A stretch of 64,000 nucleotides of DNA from Euryhalocaulis caribicus (GTDB taxonomy: Bacteria; Pseudomonadota; Alphaproteobacteria; Caulobacterales; Maricaulaceae), in contig NZ_ASJA01000012.1 of NCBI RefSeq assembly GCF_000412185.1, positions 1 through 64,000 of the forward strand, read 5' to 3'. Positions 42,534 through 52,023 of the stretch are shown one piece after another. The position numbers were made by a program, and so were the translations under genes. The notes under the pieces were generated by a model. That model saw only the letters and a program-made list of their open reading frames with translations. It did not search any database and was not told the DNA's origin. Position 1 is the first letter of the stretch. Every line of letters begins with the position of its first letter.

Positions 42534-43401
42534 CCGGGTCCCTCAAGCGGGCCTCCCAGTCAATTTCGCACAATATGCCGATCAGGCGGGTCATTCTCCG
42601 GCGCATCCGGTCAAACCGGGGCTGGCGCGGGGCGATCTCCGCCTCGTTCATATAGAGGCTGCGGCACAGCTCTATCTGCAGCGCATGAATTCCCGCCTGC
42701 GGCCGGCCATAGCGGCTGGTGGTGTAGCCCCCGGCATAGGGCGCGTTGCGGGTCACGCGATAACCCAGGGTGCGCAGGGTCATCTCCACCGCGCCGCTCA
42801 GCTGGGCGTCGCAGGACGCCCCGAAGCGGTCGCCCAGAACGATATCGGCCCGCCCGCCGCTGCCCGATGGCATGGAATGGCAGTCGATCAGGATGGCGAA
42901 GCCATGGTCCCGGCGCAGGCGCTCCAGCTCGGCGTCCAGCGCATCGTGATAGGGGTCGTGGAATTGCTCGATCCGCGCGACCGCCTCTTCCAGCCTCAGA
43001 AGACGGCGATAGATGCCGCGCCCGTCCGCCACCACGCGGGGAATGGCGCCCAGACCGTTCGCCACCCGCGGCGAGCGCGGATTGGCCCAGGCGGGCAGGG
43101 CGTCTCGGAACATCTTGGGGTCCAGTTCCCACGGGTCGCGGTTCGGGTCTATGTAGGCGCGGGCGAAATTGGCGCGCACCAGCGTCGCGCCGAATTCCGG
43201 CGCCGTCTGGAAAAGCTGGTCGACAAAGGCGTCTTCGGAGGTGCGGACCGCGTGGCGGTCGACTTCAATCTCGTCGAAAAACGCCTGTGGCGCGTATTCT
43301 CCGCTATGGGGGGAGGCAAACACCAGCGGCGCCGGCGCGCAATCCTCCGCGGGGCGAAATACGTCTACGGGTTGAACAGGCTGGCCATGCTCGGCGCTCA
43401 T
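42499..43401 (-). CDS. N-formylglutamate amidohydrolase family protein
   Basis: A 300-residue zinc hydrolase of the HutG/N-formylglutamate deformylase family. Recognisable elements are FASPHSGEYAPQAFFD (about 29-44), GRGIYRRLLRLEEAV and the metal/active-site segment LIDCHSMPSG. In histidine breakdown the enzyme releases glutamate from N-formylglutamate, but no hut genes lie nearby. A close homologue next to cpdR is a common arrangement in alphaproteobacteria, so the physiological role may be different. Its last codons overlap the terminator of the candidate sRNA on the other strand. Confidence 0.9.
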   Translation of the reverse strand: MSAEHGQPVQPVDVFRPAEDCAPAPLVFASPHSGEYAPQAFFDEIEVDRHAVRTSEDAFVDQLFQTAPEFGATLVRANFARAYIDPNRDPWELDPKMFRDALPAWANPRSPRVANGLGAIPRVVADGRGIYRRLLRLEEAVARIEQFHDPYHDALDAELERLRRDHGFAILIDCHSMPSGSGGRADIVLGDRFGASCDAQLSGAVEMTLRTLGYRVTRNAPYAGGYTTSRYGRPQAGIHALQIELCRSLYMNEAEIAPRQPRFDRMRRRMTRLIGILCEIDWEARLRDPEKKQPRLRAAE

Positions 43402-43565
43402 AAGCCAAGATTAGCGCACGCGGCCGGGTTTGCGAACTTGCAGCCCCAGCCCGGGCGTTAAAGAGGATTTTTACCCTCTTGGTGGCAGAAAGGCGCTGAC
43501 GCGCGGCGACCCATGATTCGCCGCCGTGCTATTTAACGGACGACACGGCAAACGGATTACAGATT

Positions 43566-43931
43566 ATGGCGACCATCCTTCTCGCCGAGGACGATCACTC
43601 CATGCGGGACTTCCTGTGCAAGGCGCTGGAGCGCGCGGGCCATGTCGTCACCTCCTGCGCCGACGGCGATGAGGGCATGCGCTCTCTGAAAGCCGCCGCC
43701 GGGTCCTATGATTTGCTGCTGACCGATATCGTCATGCCCGGGATGGACGGAATCGAGCTGGCGCGCGCCGGCGCCGATCTCGACCCCTCCATGAAGATCA
43801 TGTTCATCACCGGTTTCGCCGCCGTGGCGCTGAACCCCAATTCGGGCGCGCCGGTGGACGCCAAGGTTCTGTCCAAGCCGTTCCATCTGCGCGACCTCGT
43901 CAATGAGGTCGACCGCGTGATGGCGGCCTGA
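43566..43931 (+). CDS. cpdR: CpdR, single-domain response regulator/ClpXP adaptor
   Basis: A 121-residue receiver domain with no output domain. The phosphoacceptor is Asp54 in LLTDIVMPGMDG, with the acidic pair Glu8-Asp9-Asp10 and the Lys in LSKPFHLRDL. The stretch KIMFITGFAAVALNP and KVLSKPFHLRDLVNEVD are near-identical to Caulobacter CpdR. In that organism, unphosphorylated CpdR primes ClpXP to degrade cell-cycle proteins, and CckA-ChpT controls its phosphorylation. It diverges from the amidohydrolase gene. A TTAA-N7-TTTT near 43460 is a weak CtrA-like site. Confidence 0.95.
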   Translation: MATILLAEDDHSMRDFLCKALERAGHVVTSCADGDEGMRSLKAAAGSYDLLLTDIVMPGMDGIELARAGADLDPSMKIMFITGFAAVALNPNSGAPVDAKVLSKPFHLRDLVNEVDRVMAA

Positions 43932-43954
43932 ACCGCCGCCAAGCGGCTTTCCTG

Positions 43955-44800
43955 CTAGATTCGGTGCGTTGATCCGGCCTCGTCCCAATCGGGGGCCCAG
44001 TCGGGATCGATGCGGCGACCGTCCGGATCGGCCAGATTGCTGATCGCGCTGATTTCGGCGGGCTCCAGTTCGAAATCGAAGATATCGAAATTGTCCGCCG
44101 CGTGGTCCTTGCTGGAGGTGCGCGGAATGGCGACGACGCCGCGCTGAACCAGCCAGCGCAGGGCCACCTGGCCGCCTGATTTTCCGTAGCGTTCGCCAAT
44201 GCTGGTCAGCGTATTGTCCTCAAACACCTGCCCGCCATGACCCAGCGGCGAATAGGCGGTCACGGCGAGGCCCAGATTGCGCGCCGCGTCCAGAACCGGC
44301 GACTGGTCCAGATAGACGTGATGTTCGATCTGGTTGTCGGCGACGGGGCCGGGGCAGGCCTCCACGGCCTCCTTCATCAGCGCCACCGTATAGTTCGACA
44401 GGCCGATATGACGTGTCAGGCCCTGTTCGCGCGCATCGTTCAGCGCGCTCATCGTTTCCTCGATCGGCACATCGAAGACCGGCCAGTGCAACAGCGTCAG
44501 GTCGACATGGTCCAGATCCAGCCGTTTCAGGCTCTCCTTCAGCGAGGATTGCAGATCGCCGTCGCGGAACTTGTCGCGCCAGATCTTGGTGGTGACGAAA
44601 ATATCGTTCCGGTCCACGCCCGAATCCGCGATGCCCGCGCCCACTTCGCTTTCATTTTCATAGGCCTGCGCCGTGTCGATATGGCGGTAGCCGATATCCA
44701 GCGCGGCCTTGGTCATGTTGCGCGCCTCGTCGCCTTTCAGCTCCCACGTGCCGAAGCCGAGCGCCGGAATTTCCGCGCCATTGCCGTTAATCTTTTTCAT
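43955..44800 (-). CDS. Aldo/keto reductase (2,5-diketo-D-gluconate reductase-like)
   Basis: A 281-residue NADPH-dependent AKR. The catalytic tetrad is visible: Asp in HIDTAQAYENE, Tyr47-region, Lys in FVTTKIWRDKF and His in LTLLHWPVFD; AVTAYSPLGHGG and IPRTSSKDHAADN complete the family pattern. It reduces aldehydes or keto-sugars in the cytoplasm; the true substrate is not readable. It stands alone, converging on cpdR with a 23-base gap. Confidence 0.93.
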   Translation of the reverse strand: MKKINGNGAEIPALGFGTWELKGDEARNMTKAALDIGYRHIDTAQAYENESEVGAGIADSGVDRNDIFVTTKIWRDKFRDGDLQSSLKESLKRLDLDHVDLTLLHWPVFDVPIEETMSALNDAREQGLTRHIGLSNYTVALMKEAVEACPGPVADNQIEHHVYLDQSPVLDAARNLGLAVTAYSPLGHGGQVFEDNTLTSIGERYGKSGGQVALRWLVQRGVVAIPRTSSKDHAADNFDIFDFELEPAEISAISNLADPDGRRIDPDWAPDWDEAGSTHRI

Positions 44801-44949
44801 AGAAATTTCTGTCCCGTTATTGCTTGAATACGGCTTTGAAACGGGGCGCGCGGCAAGGCGGTTCCAGCCCGGTGCACATGGCGCGCAGCACAGCGCTTGC
44901 GGAGCGCGCCCGGCCCCGGTATATCCCGCCCCTTCCCTATGACGGGTCA

Positions 44950-45024
44950 GGGCGCGTAGCTCAGTGGGAGAGCACTACGTTGACATCGTAGGGGTCGCTG
45001 GTTCAATCCCAGCCGCGCCCACCA
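44950..45024 (+). tRNA. tRNA-Val (anticodon GAC)
   Basis: A 75-nt cloverleaf with acceptor stem GGGCGCG/CGCGCCC, anticodon stem CTACG/CGTAG with loop TTGACAT (anticodon GAC), T arm GCTGG-TTCAATC-CCAGC, and encoded ACCA end (45021-45024). It reads GUC/GUU codons. Confidence 0.96.
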
Positions 45025-45059
45025 TTCCTTTGAAAATTCAAACCGGATAGACTTGGCCC

Positions 45060-45752
45060 ATGCGCCAGGCCGTTCCCCGTTCCGGTTATCCCGCCGCCGC
45101 CGAAACGGCGGCGTTCCGCGACGCCTACCGGGCGGAGAATGTCCCCGAATCCTATTCCGGCTGGGGGCATTTCCGGGCGATCTTCGGCGGTTATGGCGCG
45201 GTCTTCCTGCTTTGTCTCTTGCTGCTGGACCGTGTCAGCGGGTGGGAGTGGGCGGTCCCGCCGGTGACGTTTCTCTACGCCAATCTGTCGGAATATTTCG
45301 GGCATCGCTTCGCCATGCACCGGCGCGTTCCGGGCCTGTCGCTGATCCACAAGCGGCACGTGAAACAGCATCATCGCTTCTTCCTGAATGACGATCTGGC
45401 GATGGAAAGTCCGGATGATTTCAAGGCCGTGCTTTTCCCGGCCTATCTGACGGCCTTCTTCTTTATCGCGTTCAGCCTGCCGGCCGCGCTGCTGCTGGCC
45501 TGGCTGTGGTCGGATGACGCCGCCTTGCTCTTCCTGGCCACGTCTCTGGCCTATTACCTGGTCTATGAAGCGGCGCATTTCATTTGCCATTTGCCCGACG
45601 ATTCCGCGGCGCTGCGCATTCCGGGCATGAAACGGCTTGTAACCCATCACCGGCTTCACCACCGTGCCGATCTGATGGCGCGCGCCAATTTCAACTTCAT
45701 GTTTCCGCTGGGCGACTGGATTTTCGGCCCGCGCCGCGCCCGGGAAAACTGA
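45060..45752 (+). CDS. Fatty acid hydroxylase/sterol desaturase family protein
   Basis: A 230-residue membrane di-iron oxygenase-like protein. The histidine boxes are HRFAMH, HKRHVKQHH and HHRLHH, in the order of the family, between four predicted transmembrane helices. Relatives hydroxylate fatty acids, sphingoid bases or carotenoids. It lies 35 bases after tRNA-Val and may be read from the same region. The ATG at 45060 follows the tRNA without a strong ribosome site. Confidence 0.9.
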   Translation: MRQAVPRSGYPAAAETAAFRDAYRAENVPESYSGWGHFRAIFGGYGAVFLLCLLLLDRVSGWEWAVPPVTFLYANLSEYFGHRFAMHRRVPGLSLIHKRHVKQHHRFFLNDDLAMESPDDFKAVLFPAYLTAFFFIAFSLPAALLLAWLWSDDAALLFLATSLAYYLVYEAAHFICHLPDDSAALRIPGMKRLVTHHRLHHRADLMARANFNFMFPLGDWIFGPRRAREN

Positions 45753-45829
45753 TAGTCTCTTAACCCTCTTGGAACTTATACCCGTCTAGGTTGTCACGCT
45801 TGGGGAGGAAGCATCGGACAGGAGCCGGT

Positions 45830-47605
45830 GTGACAAACAAGAGAACGAAACTGTTTTCACATCCAGCAATCGACGAGGCGGCCGCCGGGTCCGCCCGCAT
45901 GTGGTCCGCGCGTCTGGTGATGATCATGCTGACGCTGCCGCTGGCCTATATCGGCGCCGGCGCCGGCGTTGCGCTGACCTGGGGCGGGGCGATCCTTTCG
46001 GCGGAAACCCTGTCCTTTATCGCCACGCGGCCGTTTCGCACGGCGCGCACGCGCAGCGATTTTCAGCGCGGGCTTTATCTGTTCTCCTCGCTCTACACCA
46101 TTCTCGCCTGGCTGCTTCTGGGCGTTCTGTACTGGATGACCGGGGAGCCGGCGCTGATGATCACCGCGCTGGCCGTTCTGGCGGGCCAGCTGATCTATGT
46201 TCAGGGGTTCATGCACGGATCGCCGATCACCCTGGCGATTGGCGGCATTCCCGCCACGGCGGCGCTGATTGGCGCGCCCCTGCTGATCCACCCGTTCGAG
46301 CCGCGCTACCAGCTGGTGCTGGTGGGCAGCCTGATCCTGATGTCGGCTTTCGCCTGGCGCGCGGCGCGCCTGAACTTTTCCACGCGCGCCGCCCTGCGTT
46401 CCGCGACCGATCAGCTGGAAGATGAAAAGCAGTCTGTCGAGGCCGCCAGCGAAGCAAAATCCGCCTTCCTGGCGACCATGAGCCATGAAATCCGAACCCC
46501 GCTAAATGGCATGCTGGGGATGGCGCATGCGCTGGAAAGCGATGATCTGAGCGAGGAACAGAAAGAGCGCGTGCGGACGATCATCGATTCCGGTTATCTG
46601 CTGACCGCCGTGCTGAACGATGTTCTGGATCTGTCGAAGATCGAGGCCGGGAAGCTGGAAATCGCGCCCATCGACGATGATTTCCACCAGACGCTGCATC
46701 GGGTCGTCCGCCTTTTCGAGCCACAGGCCAGCGACAAGGGCGTGACCCTTTCCCTGACCATTGACCCCTCCCTGCCGCAATGGCTGCGCTTTGACCCGGT
46801 GCGGGTGCGCCAATGCCTGTCCAACTTGCTTTCCAACGCGGTGAAATTCACCGCCGCCGGGCGTATCGAGGTCTCGGCAAGGGCGGAGGACGCGCCGGAC
46901 GGAAAACGAATTCTCATAAGCGTGTCCGACACGGGTATCGGCATGTCGCCCAAGGCGGTGGACGGCCTGTTCACACCCTTCACGCAGGCCGACGCCAGCA
47001 TCACGCGGCGCTTTGCCGGAACCGGTCTGGGCCTGTCCATCGTGCGTCAGCTCGCCCGTCTGATGGGCGGCGAAATTTCCGCCCAAAGCGTGGAGGGCGA
47101 GGGGTCCGTTTTCACGCTGGATTTCCAGGTTCAGGAGGCCGAGCAGAAAGGGCCGCCGGAAACAGGCGGGGCGCGCATGGCGCAGGACGATGCGCGGAAC
47201 CTTTTGCTGGAGCGCCGTATCCTGGTGGCGGACGACAACGCGGTGAACCGGCAGGTCACGCGCATCTTCCTTGCGCCGCTGGGCTGCGAAATCATCGAGG
47301 CGACCGATGGGGCGGAGGCGATTTCCGCGCTCGGCGAGCAGAAATTCGATATCGTCCTCATGGATATTCACATGCCCGGCATGGACGGGATCGAAGCGAT
47401 CCGCCAGATCCGCAAATCCCCCGAAAACTGGTCCTGCGTGCCGGTTGTCGCCCTGACGGCCGACGCGATGGAGGAAGACCGCGCCCGCTATCTGGAGGCC
47501 GGCATGGACGGCGCTGCGGTGAAGCCACTGGACCAGCGCCAGCTTTTCACCGCCATGGCGACCGCCGTCGAAACGCGGCGCCGTCTCTCGGCCAGGGCCG
47601 CCTGA
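45830..47605 (+). CDS. Hybrid sensor histidine kinase/response regulator
   Basis: A 591-residue membrane sensor. The N-terminal part has about six transmembrane helices (about 25-180) with no obvious extracellular domain. It is followed by HisKA with SHEIRTPLNGMLGMA (phospho-His), HATPase_c with NLLSNAVKF, DTGIGM and GTGLGLSIV, and a C-terminal receiver with RILVADDNAVNRQV and the Asp in IVLMDIHMPGMDG. The signal and downstream partner are unknown; phosphorelay through a histidine phosphotransferase is likely. I chose GTG 45830 because AGGAG precedes it at a good distance; a TTG at 45791 would add 13 residues. Confidence 0.92.
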   Translation: MTNKRTKLFSHPAIDEAAAGSARMWSARLVMIMLTLPLAYIGAGAGVALTWGGAILSAETLSFIATRPFRTARTRSDFQRGLYLFSSLYTILAWLLLGVLYWMTGEPALMITALAVLAGQLIYVQGFMHGSPITLAIGGIPATAALIGAPLLIHPFEPRYQLVLVGSLILMSAFAWRAARLNFSTRAALRSATDQLEDEKQSVEAASEAKSAFLATMSHEIRTPLNGMLGMAHALESDDLSEEQKERVRTIIDSGYLLTAVLNDVLDLSKIEAGKLEIAPIDDDFHQTLHRVVRLFEPQASDKGVTLSLTIDPSLPQWLRFDPVRVRQCLSNLLSNAVKFTAAGRIEVSARAEDAPDGKRILISVSDTGIGMSPKAVDGLFTPFTQADASITRRFAGTGLGLSIVRQLARLMGGEISAQSVEGEGSVFTLDFQVQEAEQKGPPETGGARMAQDDARNLLLERRILVADDNAVNRQVTRIFLAPLGCEIIEATDGAEAISALGEQKFDIVLMDIHMPGMDGIEAIRQIRKSPENWSCVPVVALTADAMEEDRARYLEAGMDGAAVKPLDQRQLFTAMATAVETRRRLSARAA

Positions 47606-47660
47606 TCTTCTTCCCGGCCTGACCGTCTGCACAGACAGCAGATTCTCTGCAGTCCTGTCA

Positions 47661-47688
47661 TTGCTTCTTTGTATTAGCGCGCTAAAAC
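47661..47688 (+). promoter_or_regulatory. Promoter and palindromic operator of the histidine operon
   Basis: TTGCTT (47661-47666) and TAAAAC (47683-47688) form a -35/-10 pair with a 16-base spacer. The spacer and -10 are covered by GTATTAGCGCGCTAAAAC (47671-47688), whose inner TTAGCGCGCTAA is a perfect 12-bp palindrome. A repressor bound here would exclude RNA polymerase. The TrpR-like first gene of the operon is the natural candidate. Confidence 0.65.
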
Positions 47689-47700
47689 GCTGATACGGAG

Positions 47701-48039
47701 ATGACGATGACCGAACAGACAGCAAATACAGATGAAAAACCGCGGGCCGAGACGACAGAAGCGTCCCGCGACGGCCTGTTCAGGGCTGTCCTCACGCTGG
47801 GGTCGGAAGCGGACGCGCGCGCTTTCCTGACGGATCTGCTGACGCCGTCTGAGCTGCGCGCCTTGGCCGAACGCTGGCTTGTGGCCCGGCTGCTGGACGA
47901 GGGCGCGCTGTCCTACCGGGAGATCGCCGAACGCGCCCAGACCAGCACCACGACCGTGGTCCGCGTCGCGCGCTTCCTGAAAGAAGAGCCCCACCAGGGA
48001 TACCGCCTGGTTCTGGACCGCATGAAGGATACGCCATGA
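47701..48039 (+). CDS. TrpR-like regulator of the YerC/YecD family, first gene of the his operon
   Basis: A 112-residue protein whose C-terminal 85 residues form a TrpR-type helical DNA-binding domain (LTPSELRALAERWLVARLLDEGALSYREIAERAQTSTTTVVRVARFL). YerC/YecD proteins are predicted in other bacteria to repress histidine genes, which fits its place directly upstream of hisG (ATGA overlap) and the palindromic operator in the promoter. Histidine or a derivative may be the co-repressor; that is inference. The first 25 residues are polar and disordered. An in-frame ATG two codons later (MTEQ) is the alternative start. Confidence 0.88.
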   Translation: MTMTEQTANTDEKPRAETTEASRDGLFRAVLTLGSEADARAFLTDLLTPSELRALAERWLVARLLDEGALSYREIAERAQTSTTTVVRVARFLKEEPHQGYRLVLDRMKDTP

Positions 48040-48923
48040 CAGAGCGCCGCCTGCGCATCGCCATTCAGAAGAAGGGACGGCTGGCCGACGCCAGCCTGAA
48101 ACTGCTCAAGGACGCCGGCTATCGCGCCGTTCAGGGCAAGAACGAGCTGCTCTACCGCGTGGAGAACGCGCCGATTGATCTTATGCGCGTCCGTGACGAC
48201 GACATTCCGGGTTTTCTGGAAGACGGCGTTTGCGAGCTGGGCGTCATTGGCGAGAACGTGATGGCCGAGGCCTTCGCCGGAAATGGCGAGCATGAGCGCC
48301 CGGAGATCATCCAGAAGCTGGGTTTCGGCAAATGCCGCCTGATGGTCGCCATGCCCGAGGCTGCCCGATATGACGGCCCGGCCAGTCTGGAAGGCATGCG
48401 CATCGCCACCTCCTATCCCGGCCTGCTGGGCGAGTTTCTGCGCCGGAACGGGGTGAAAGCGACGCCGATCCTGATGCATGGCGCGGTCGAGGTCGCGCCG
48501 CGGCTGAAGATGGCGCAGGCCATCTGCGATCTGGTTTCCACCGGCTCCACGCTCGAGGCGAACAATCTCAAAGCGGTGGAGCTGGTCTTTGAAAGTCAGG
48601 CCGTGCTGGCGCTTACGCGGGCCGGGATTGATCCGGCGGTGCAAAACGTGGCTGACAGCGTCATCGCCCGGATCGAGGGCGTGGTGGCGACGCAGGGCAC
48701 GAAATATATCCTGATGAACGCGCCGCGCGCCGCATTGGATGAAATCGCGGAAATTCTGCCCGGCGCCAATTCCCCGACCGTGCTTCCGCTCGCGGGCAAG
48801 GAAGACAAGGTCGCGGTGCATGCCGTCTGCCGTGAATCGGTGTTCTGGGAGACGCTGGAAAAGCTGAAGGCCGCGGGCGCCTCCGCGATCCTCGTCCTGC
48901 CGATAGAAAAGATGATGATGTGA
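48036..48923 (+). CDS. hisG: ATP phosphoribosyltransferase, long form
   Basis: A 295-residue enzyme for the first and regulated step of histidine synthesis, joining ATP and PRPP. The length and the C-terminal regulatory domain (ALDEIAEILPGANSPTVLPLAGKEDKVAVHAVCRE) identify the long, homohexameric form that is feedback-inhibited by histidine without HisZ. The PRPP loop reads DLVSTGSTLEANNLK. It overlaps the regulator gene by four bases and hisD by one base. Confidence 0.96.
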   Translation: MTERRLRIAIQKKGRLADASLKLLKDAGYRAVQGKNELLYRVENAPIDLMRVRDDDIPGFLEDGVCELGVIGENVMAEAFAGNGEHERPEIIQKLGFGKCRLMVAMPEAARYDGPASLEGMRIATSYPGLLGEFLRRNGVKATPILMHGAVEVAPRLKMAQAICDLVSTGSTLEANNLKAVELVFESQAVLALTRAGIDPAVQNVADSVIARIEGVVATQGTKYILMNAPRAALDEIAEILPGANSPTVLPLAGKEDKVAVHAVCRESVFWETLEKLKAAGASAILVLPIEKMMM

Positions 48924-50206
48924 TGCGCTGGCTGGATTGGAACAACGCCACGGAAGCCGAACGCGCCGCGGCGCTGGCGCGGCCCGCAGCCCGCATCGAC
49001 CGGGCGTTGCGCGACCGCGTGATCGAGATTCTTGATGACGTTGCGGCCAAGGGCGCGGCGGCCGTGGATGAGTGGGCGCTGGAAATTGACGGCGCGGCGG
49101 TCAGGAAGCTGGACGCCGGCGCCATAAGCCGCGCCGCCGAAGGCGCGCTGAACAAGGCCGACCGCGCTGCGGTGATAGCCGCGCGGGACGCCGTTACCCG
49201 GTTCCACGAAGCGGTGCGGCCAAAGGATTCGCCGAGAATCGAGACCGTGCCGGGGATTGAATGCCAACGCGTCTGGCGGCCTCTGGATACGGTCGGGCTC
49301 TATATTCCCGGCGGCACGGCGCCGCTGCTCTCCACCCTGATCATGCTGGTTATCCCGGCGCGCATCGCGGGCGTCCGGCGGATCGCCGCCGTCACGCCTC
49401 CGGACAAGGACGGCGAGTTGCCGCCGGTGATCGCGGCGGCGGCGGAACTGTGCGGGCTGGAGGAAATCTGGCTGGCGGGCGGGGCGCAGGCTGTGGCGGC
49501 CATGGCCTATGGCGCGGGAATGCCGCGGTGCGACAAGATTTTCGGGCCCGGAAACGCCTGGGTCGCCGAAGCCAAGCGTCAGGCCAGCCAGCGCCCGGGC
49601 GGCCCGGCTATCGATATGCCCGCCGGTCCCAGCGAGCTGATGGTGATTGCCGACGCCAGCGCCGATCCGGACATCGTGGCCGCCGACCTGCTCAGCCAGG
49701 CCGAGCACGACCCCTACGCCCAGATCGTTCTGGCGGCGGAAGGCGAGGCCGTTGCGCATGCGGTGCAGGATGCGCTGGCCCGGCAGATCGACATGCTGCC
49801 GCGCGGAGAAATAGCCCGCGCCTCGCTGGCCGAGGGCCTCGCCATAATCGTTTCCTCCGCGGACGAAGCGGCGGCGGCGGCGGAGGCTTACGCGCCGGAA
49901 CATCTCAGCCTGAACATTGAAAACGCGGACGCCATGGCCGCGCGCATCACCCGTGCGGGAACGGTTTTCATCGGCGCCTACGCCTCCGAGAGTTTTGGCG
50001 ATTACTGCGCTGGGCCAAACCATGTTCTGCCGACGGACGGCGCTGCGCGGGCCTGGTCGGGTCTGTCGGTGGACAGCTTCATGCGCGCGATGACTCTGCA
50101 AACTGTCACCGCGCGGGGCGCGCGGGACCTTGCCCCGACCGCCGCGCGTCTGGCGCGGCTTGAGGGGCTGGAGGCGCACGCCCGCGCCGCGGAGTTCCGC
50201 CGATGA
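48923..50206 (+). CDS. hisD: Histidinol dehydrogenase
   Basis: A 427-residue zinc enzyme for the last two oxidation steps from histidinol to histidine. Typical elements are [52 protein letters not shown] and the zinc/catalytic region [14 protein letters not shown] and [11 protein letters not shown]. The ATG at 48923 shares its first base with the hisG stop codon; a GTG one codon earlier is the alternative. It overlaps the next gene by four bases. Confidence 0.97.
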   Translation: MRWLDWNNATEAERAAALARPAARIDRALRDRVIEILDDVAAKGAAAVDEWALEIDGAAVRKLDAGAISRAAEGALNKADRAAVIAARDAVTRFHEAVRPKDSPRIETVPGIECQRVWRPLDTVGLYIPGGTAPLLSTLIMLVIPARIAGVRRIAAVTPPDKDGELPPVIAAAAELCGLEEIWLAGGAQAVAAMAYGAGMPRCDKIFGPGNAWVAEAKRQASQRPGGPAIDMPAGPSELMVIADASADPDIVAADLLSQAEHDPYAQIVLAAEGEAVAHAVQDALARQIDMLPRGEIARASLAEGLAIIVSSADEAAAAAEAYAPEHLSLNIENADAMAARITRAGTVFIGAYASESFGDYCAGPNHVLPTDGAARAWSGLSVDSFMRAMTLQTVTARGARDLAPTAARLARLEGLEAHARAAEFRR

Positions 50207-51435
50207 CCGGATGGGAAATCACGGGCCGGCTGGACCTCAGCCGTCCGGCCTATGTCGCCGCGCCGGATTTGCTGGAGGCGGTCCGCGCCCGCCTGTCAGA
50301 CATTCTGGGGGTGGACGCGGCCGGCGTCGTGTTGACGGCGGACGCCGATCGTGTCCGGGCGGAATGGCGCGCGGCGGCGGGCGATACCTTGAATGATCAG
50401 GCCGGGCGTCCGGTATCGGCGCTGCCCGGGATGACGCTGGACCTGCCGGCGCTGACCGCCGCCGGTCCGGCGGAGACCGGGCTGTGCGCGCTGGTTCTGG
50501 AAAGCGGCGCGCATGCCGGGGCGCTGCGCCGTGACAGTGAGAAGCGAATCCCGCCGCTTTTGCTGCGCGCTGCGCTGAAAGGCCTGGCGCCCGCGGGGCT
50601 GGCGGAGGACGACATACGGACCGGCGCCCGTGACGCCGAACTGACCCGGTTGATCGCGGCGCTGGACGCGGACCCCGCCATCGCTGGCGTCCGAATGGCC
50701 GGGGAGGCGCTGGAGATTGAATCTTCCGACCGCGCGGCGCTGGCGGAGCGTTTGCGCCGCGCGGGTCTGGTGTTCGCGGAAACGGATAGCGGCTATCGCG
50801 GCTATATTCCCGATGCGGCCACGGCGCGGCAGGCGGCGCTGGCGCTGGGCGCCGGGCCGGCGGCCGCGCGGCAGGCCTCCCGCCGCCGCTCGACGCGCGA
50901 AACCGATATTCTGGTCGCCGTCGATCTGGATGGAAGCGGGGCGCGCATCCATACGGGCCTGCCCTTCTACGATCACATGCTGGAACAGATCGCCGCGCAT
51001 GGCGGGTTTGGCCTCACCGTTGCGGCGGAAGGCGATCTGACCGTGGACGCCCACCACACGATCGAGGACGTGGCGCTGGCGCTGGGCGAGGCGCTGGCCG
51101 AGGCGCTGGGCGACAAGAAGGGGATAGGGCGCTACGGCTTTACCGCGCCGATGGACGAGGCGCAGGCCTCTATCGCCATCGACCTGTCGGGCCGTCCCCT
51201 GTCGCGATTCGAGGGATCTTTCGCGCGCGACGAAATCGGCGGTTTCCCGACCGAGATGACGCCGCACGTCTTCCGCTCTCTGGCGGACTCCCTGCGCGCC
51301 GCCGTGCATGTGAAAGTCGAGGGCGAAGACGATCACCACAAGGTCGAGGCCTGTTTCAAAGGCTTCGGACGGGCCCTGCGGCAGGCCATCCGGATGGAGG
51401 GCGGCGAGACCCCCTCCACCAAGGGCGTGCTGTGA
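50203..51435 (+). CDS. hisB: Imidazoleglycerol-phosphate dehydratase fused to a HisC-like remnant
   Basis: A 410-residue protein. Residues 227-410 are a complete His[50 protein letters not shown] and the final STKGVL, with all metal ligands. Residues 1-225 do not belong to HisB. Segments 21-50 ([20 protein letters not shown]) and 141-215 ([14 protein letters not shown] and [23 protein letters not shown]) read like the ends of histidinol-phosphate aminotransferase (HisC). The PLP-lysine core is missing. The gene sits where hisC-hisB would be expected, so a decayed HisC fused to HisB is the best explanation. ATGA overlaps link it to hisD and hisH. Confidence 0.88.
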   Translation: MTGWEITGRLDLSRPAYVAAPDLLEAVRARLSDILGVDAAGVVLTADADRVRAEWRAAAGDTLNDQAGRPVSALPGMTLDLPALTAAGPAETGLCALVLESGAHAGALRRDSEKRIPPLLLRAALKGLAPAGLAEDDIRTGARDAELTRLIAALDADPAIAGVRMAGEALEIESSDRAALAERLRRAGLVFAETDSGYRGYIPDAATARQAALALGAGPAAARQASRRRSTRETDILVAVDLDGSGARIHTGLPFYDHMLEQIAAHGGFGLTVAAEGDLTVDAHHTIEDVALALGEALAEALGDKKGIGRYGFTAPMDEAQASIAIDLSGRPLSRFEGSFARDEIGGFPTEMTPHVFRSLADSLRAAVHVKVEGEDDHHKVEACFKGFGRALRQAIRMEGGETPSTKGVL

Positions 51436-52022
51436 GCGTCGCCGTTGTCGATCTGGGATGCGGCAATATCGCCTCCATGATGTTCGCGCTGGAGCGGCTG
51501 GGCGCCCGGGCGGCGCTGACCCGCGCCGCGTCGGATATTGCCGCAGCGGACCGCGTGATCCTGCCGGGCGTCGGCACGGCGGGCTTTGCCATGCGGCAAA
51601 TCGATGCGCTGGGCCTGCGCGATGGATTGATGTCAGCGCGCCCCCTTCTGGGCGTCTGTCTTGGCCACCAATTGCTGTTTGAGCGCAGCGAGGAGGGCGG
51701 CGTGGACGGCCTCGGCCTTATCGAAGGAGACGTGACCCGGCTTCAGGGCGCGCCGGACCGGCCCATTCCGCATATGGGCTGGAATACGCTGGACATAGAC
51801 CAGCCGGATTGCCCGCTGCTCAAGGGCGTCGAGGACGGGGCGTTTGTCTATTTCGTGCACACGTTCGCCAGCCATGCCGGCCCGTCCACCGCCGCTTCCA
51901 CGCGCTATGGGGAGGCGTTCTCCTCCGTGGCCGCTGCGGACGGCGTCTATGGCTGCCAGTTCCACCCGGAGCGCTCCGCCGCGCCGGGCGCGCAAATCCT
52001 CAAGAATTTTCTGGAGCTCTGA
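51432..52022 (+). CDS. hisH: Imidazole glycerol phosphate synthase, glutaminase subunit
   Basis: A 196-residue class I glutamine amidotransferase that supplies ammonia to HisF. The catalytic triad is visible: Cys in [12 protein letters not shown], and His-Glu in CQFHPERS near the C terminus; the N terminus [17 protein letters not shown] and PHMGWNTL are typical. The GTG start overlaps the hisB stop codon. In the operon it precedes hisA and its partner hisF. Confidence 0.96.
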   Translation: MSVAVVDLGCGNIASMMFALERLGARAALTRAASDIAAADRVILPGVGTAGFAMRQIDALGLRDGLMSARPLLGVCLGHQLLFERSEEGGVDGLGLIEGDVTRLQGAPDRPIPHMGWNTLDIDQPDCPLLKGVEDGAFVYFVHTFASHAGPSTAASTRYGEAFSSVAAADGVYGCQFHPERSAAPGAQILKNFLEL

Positions 52023-52023
52023 C

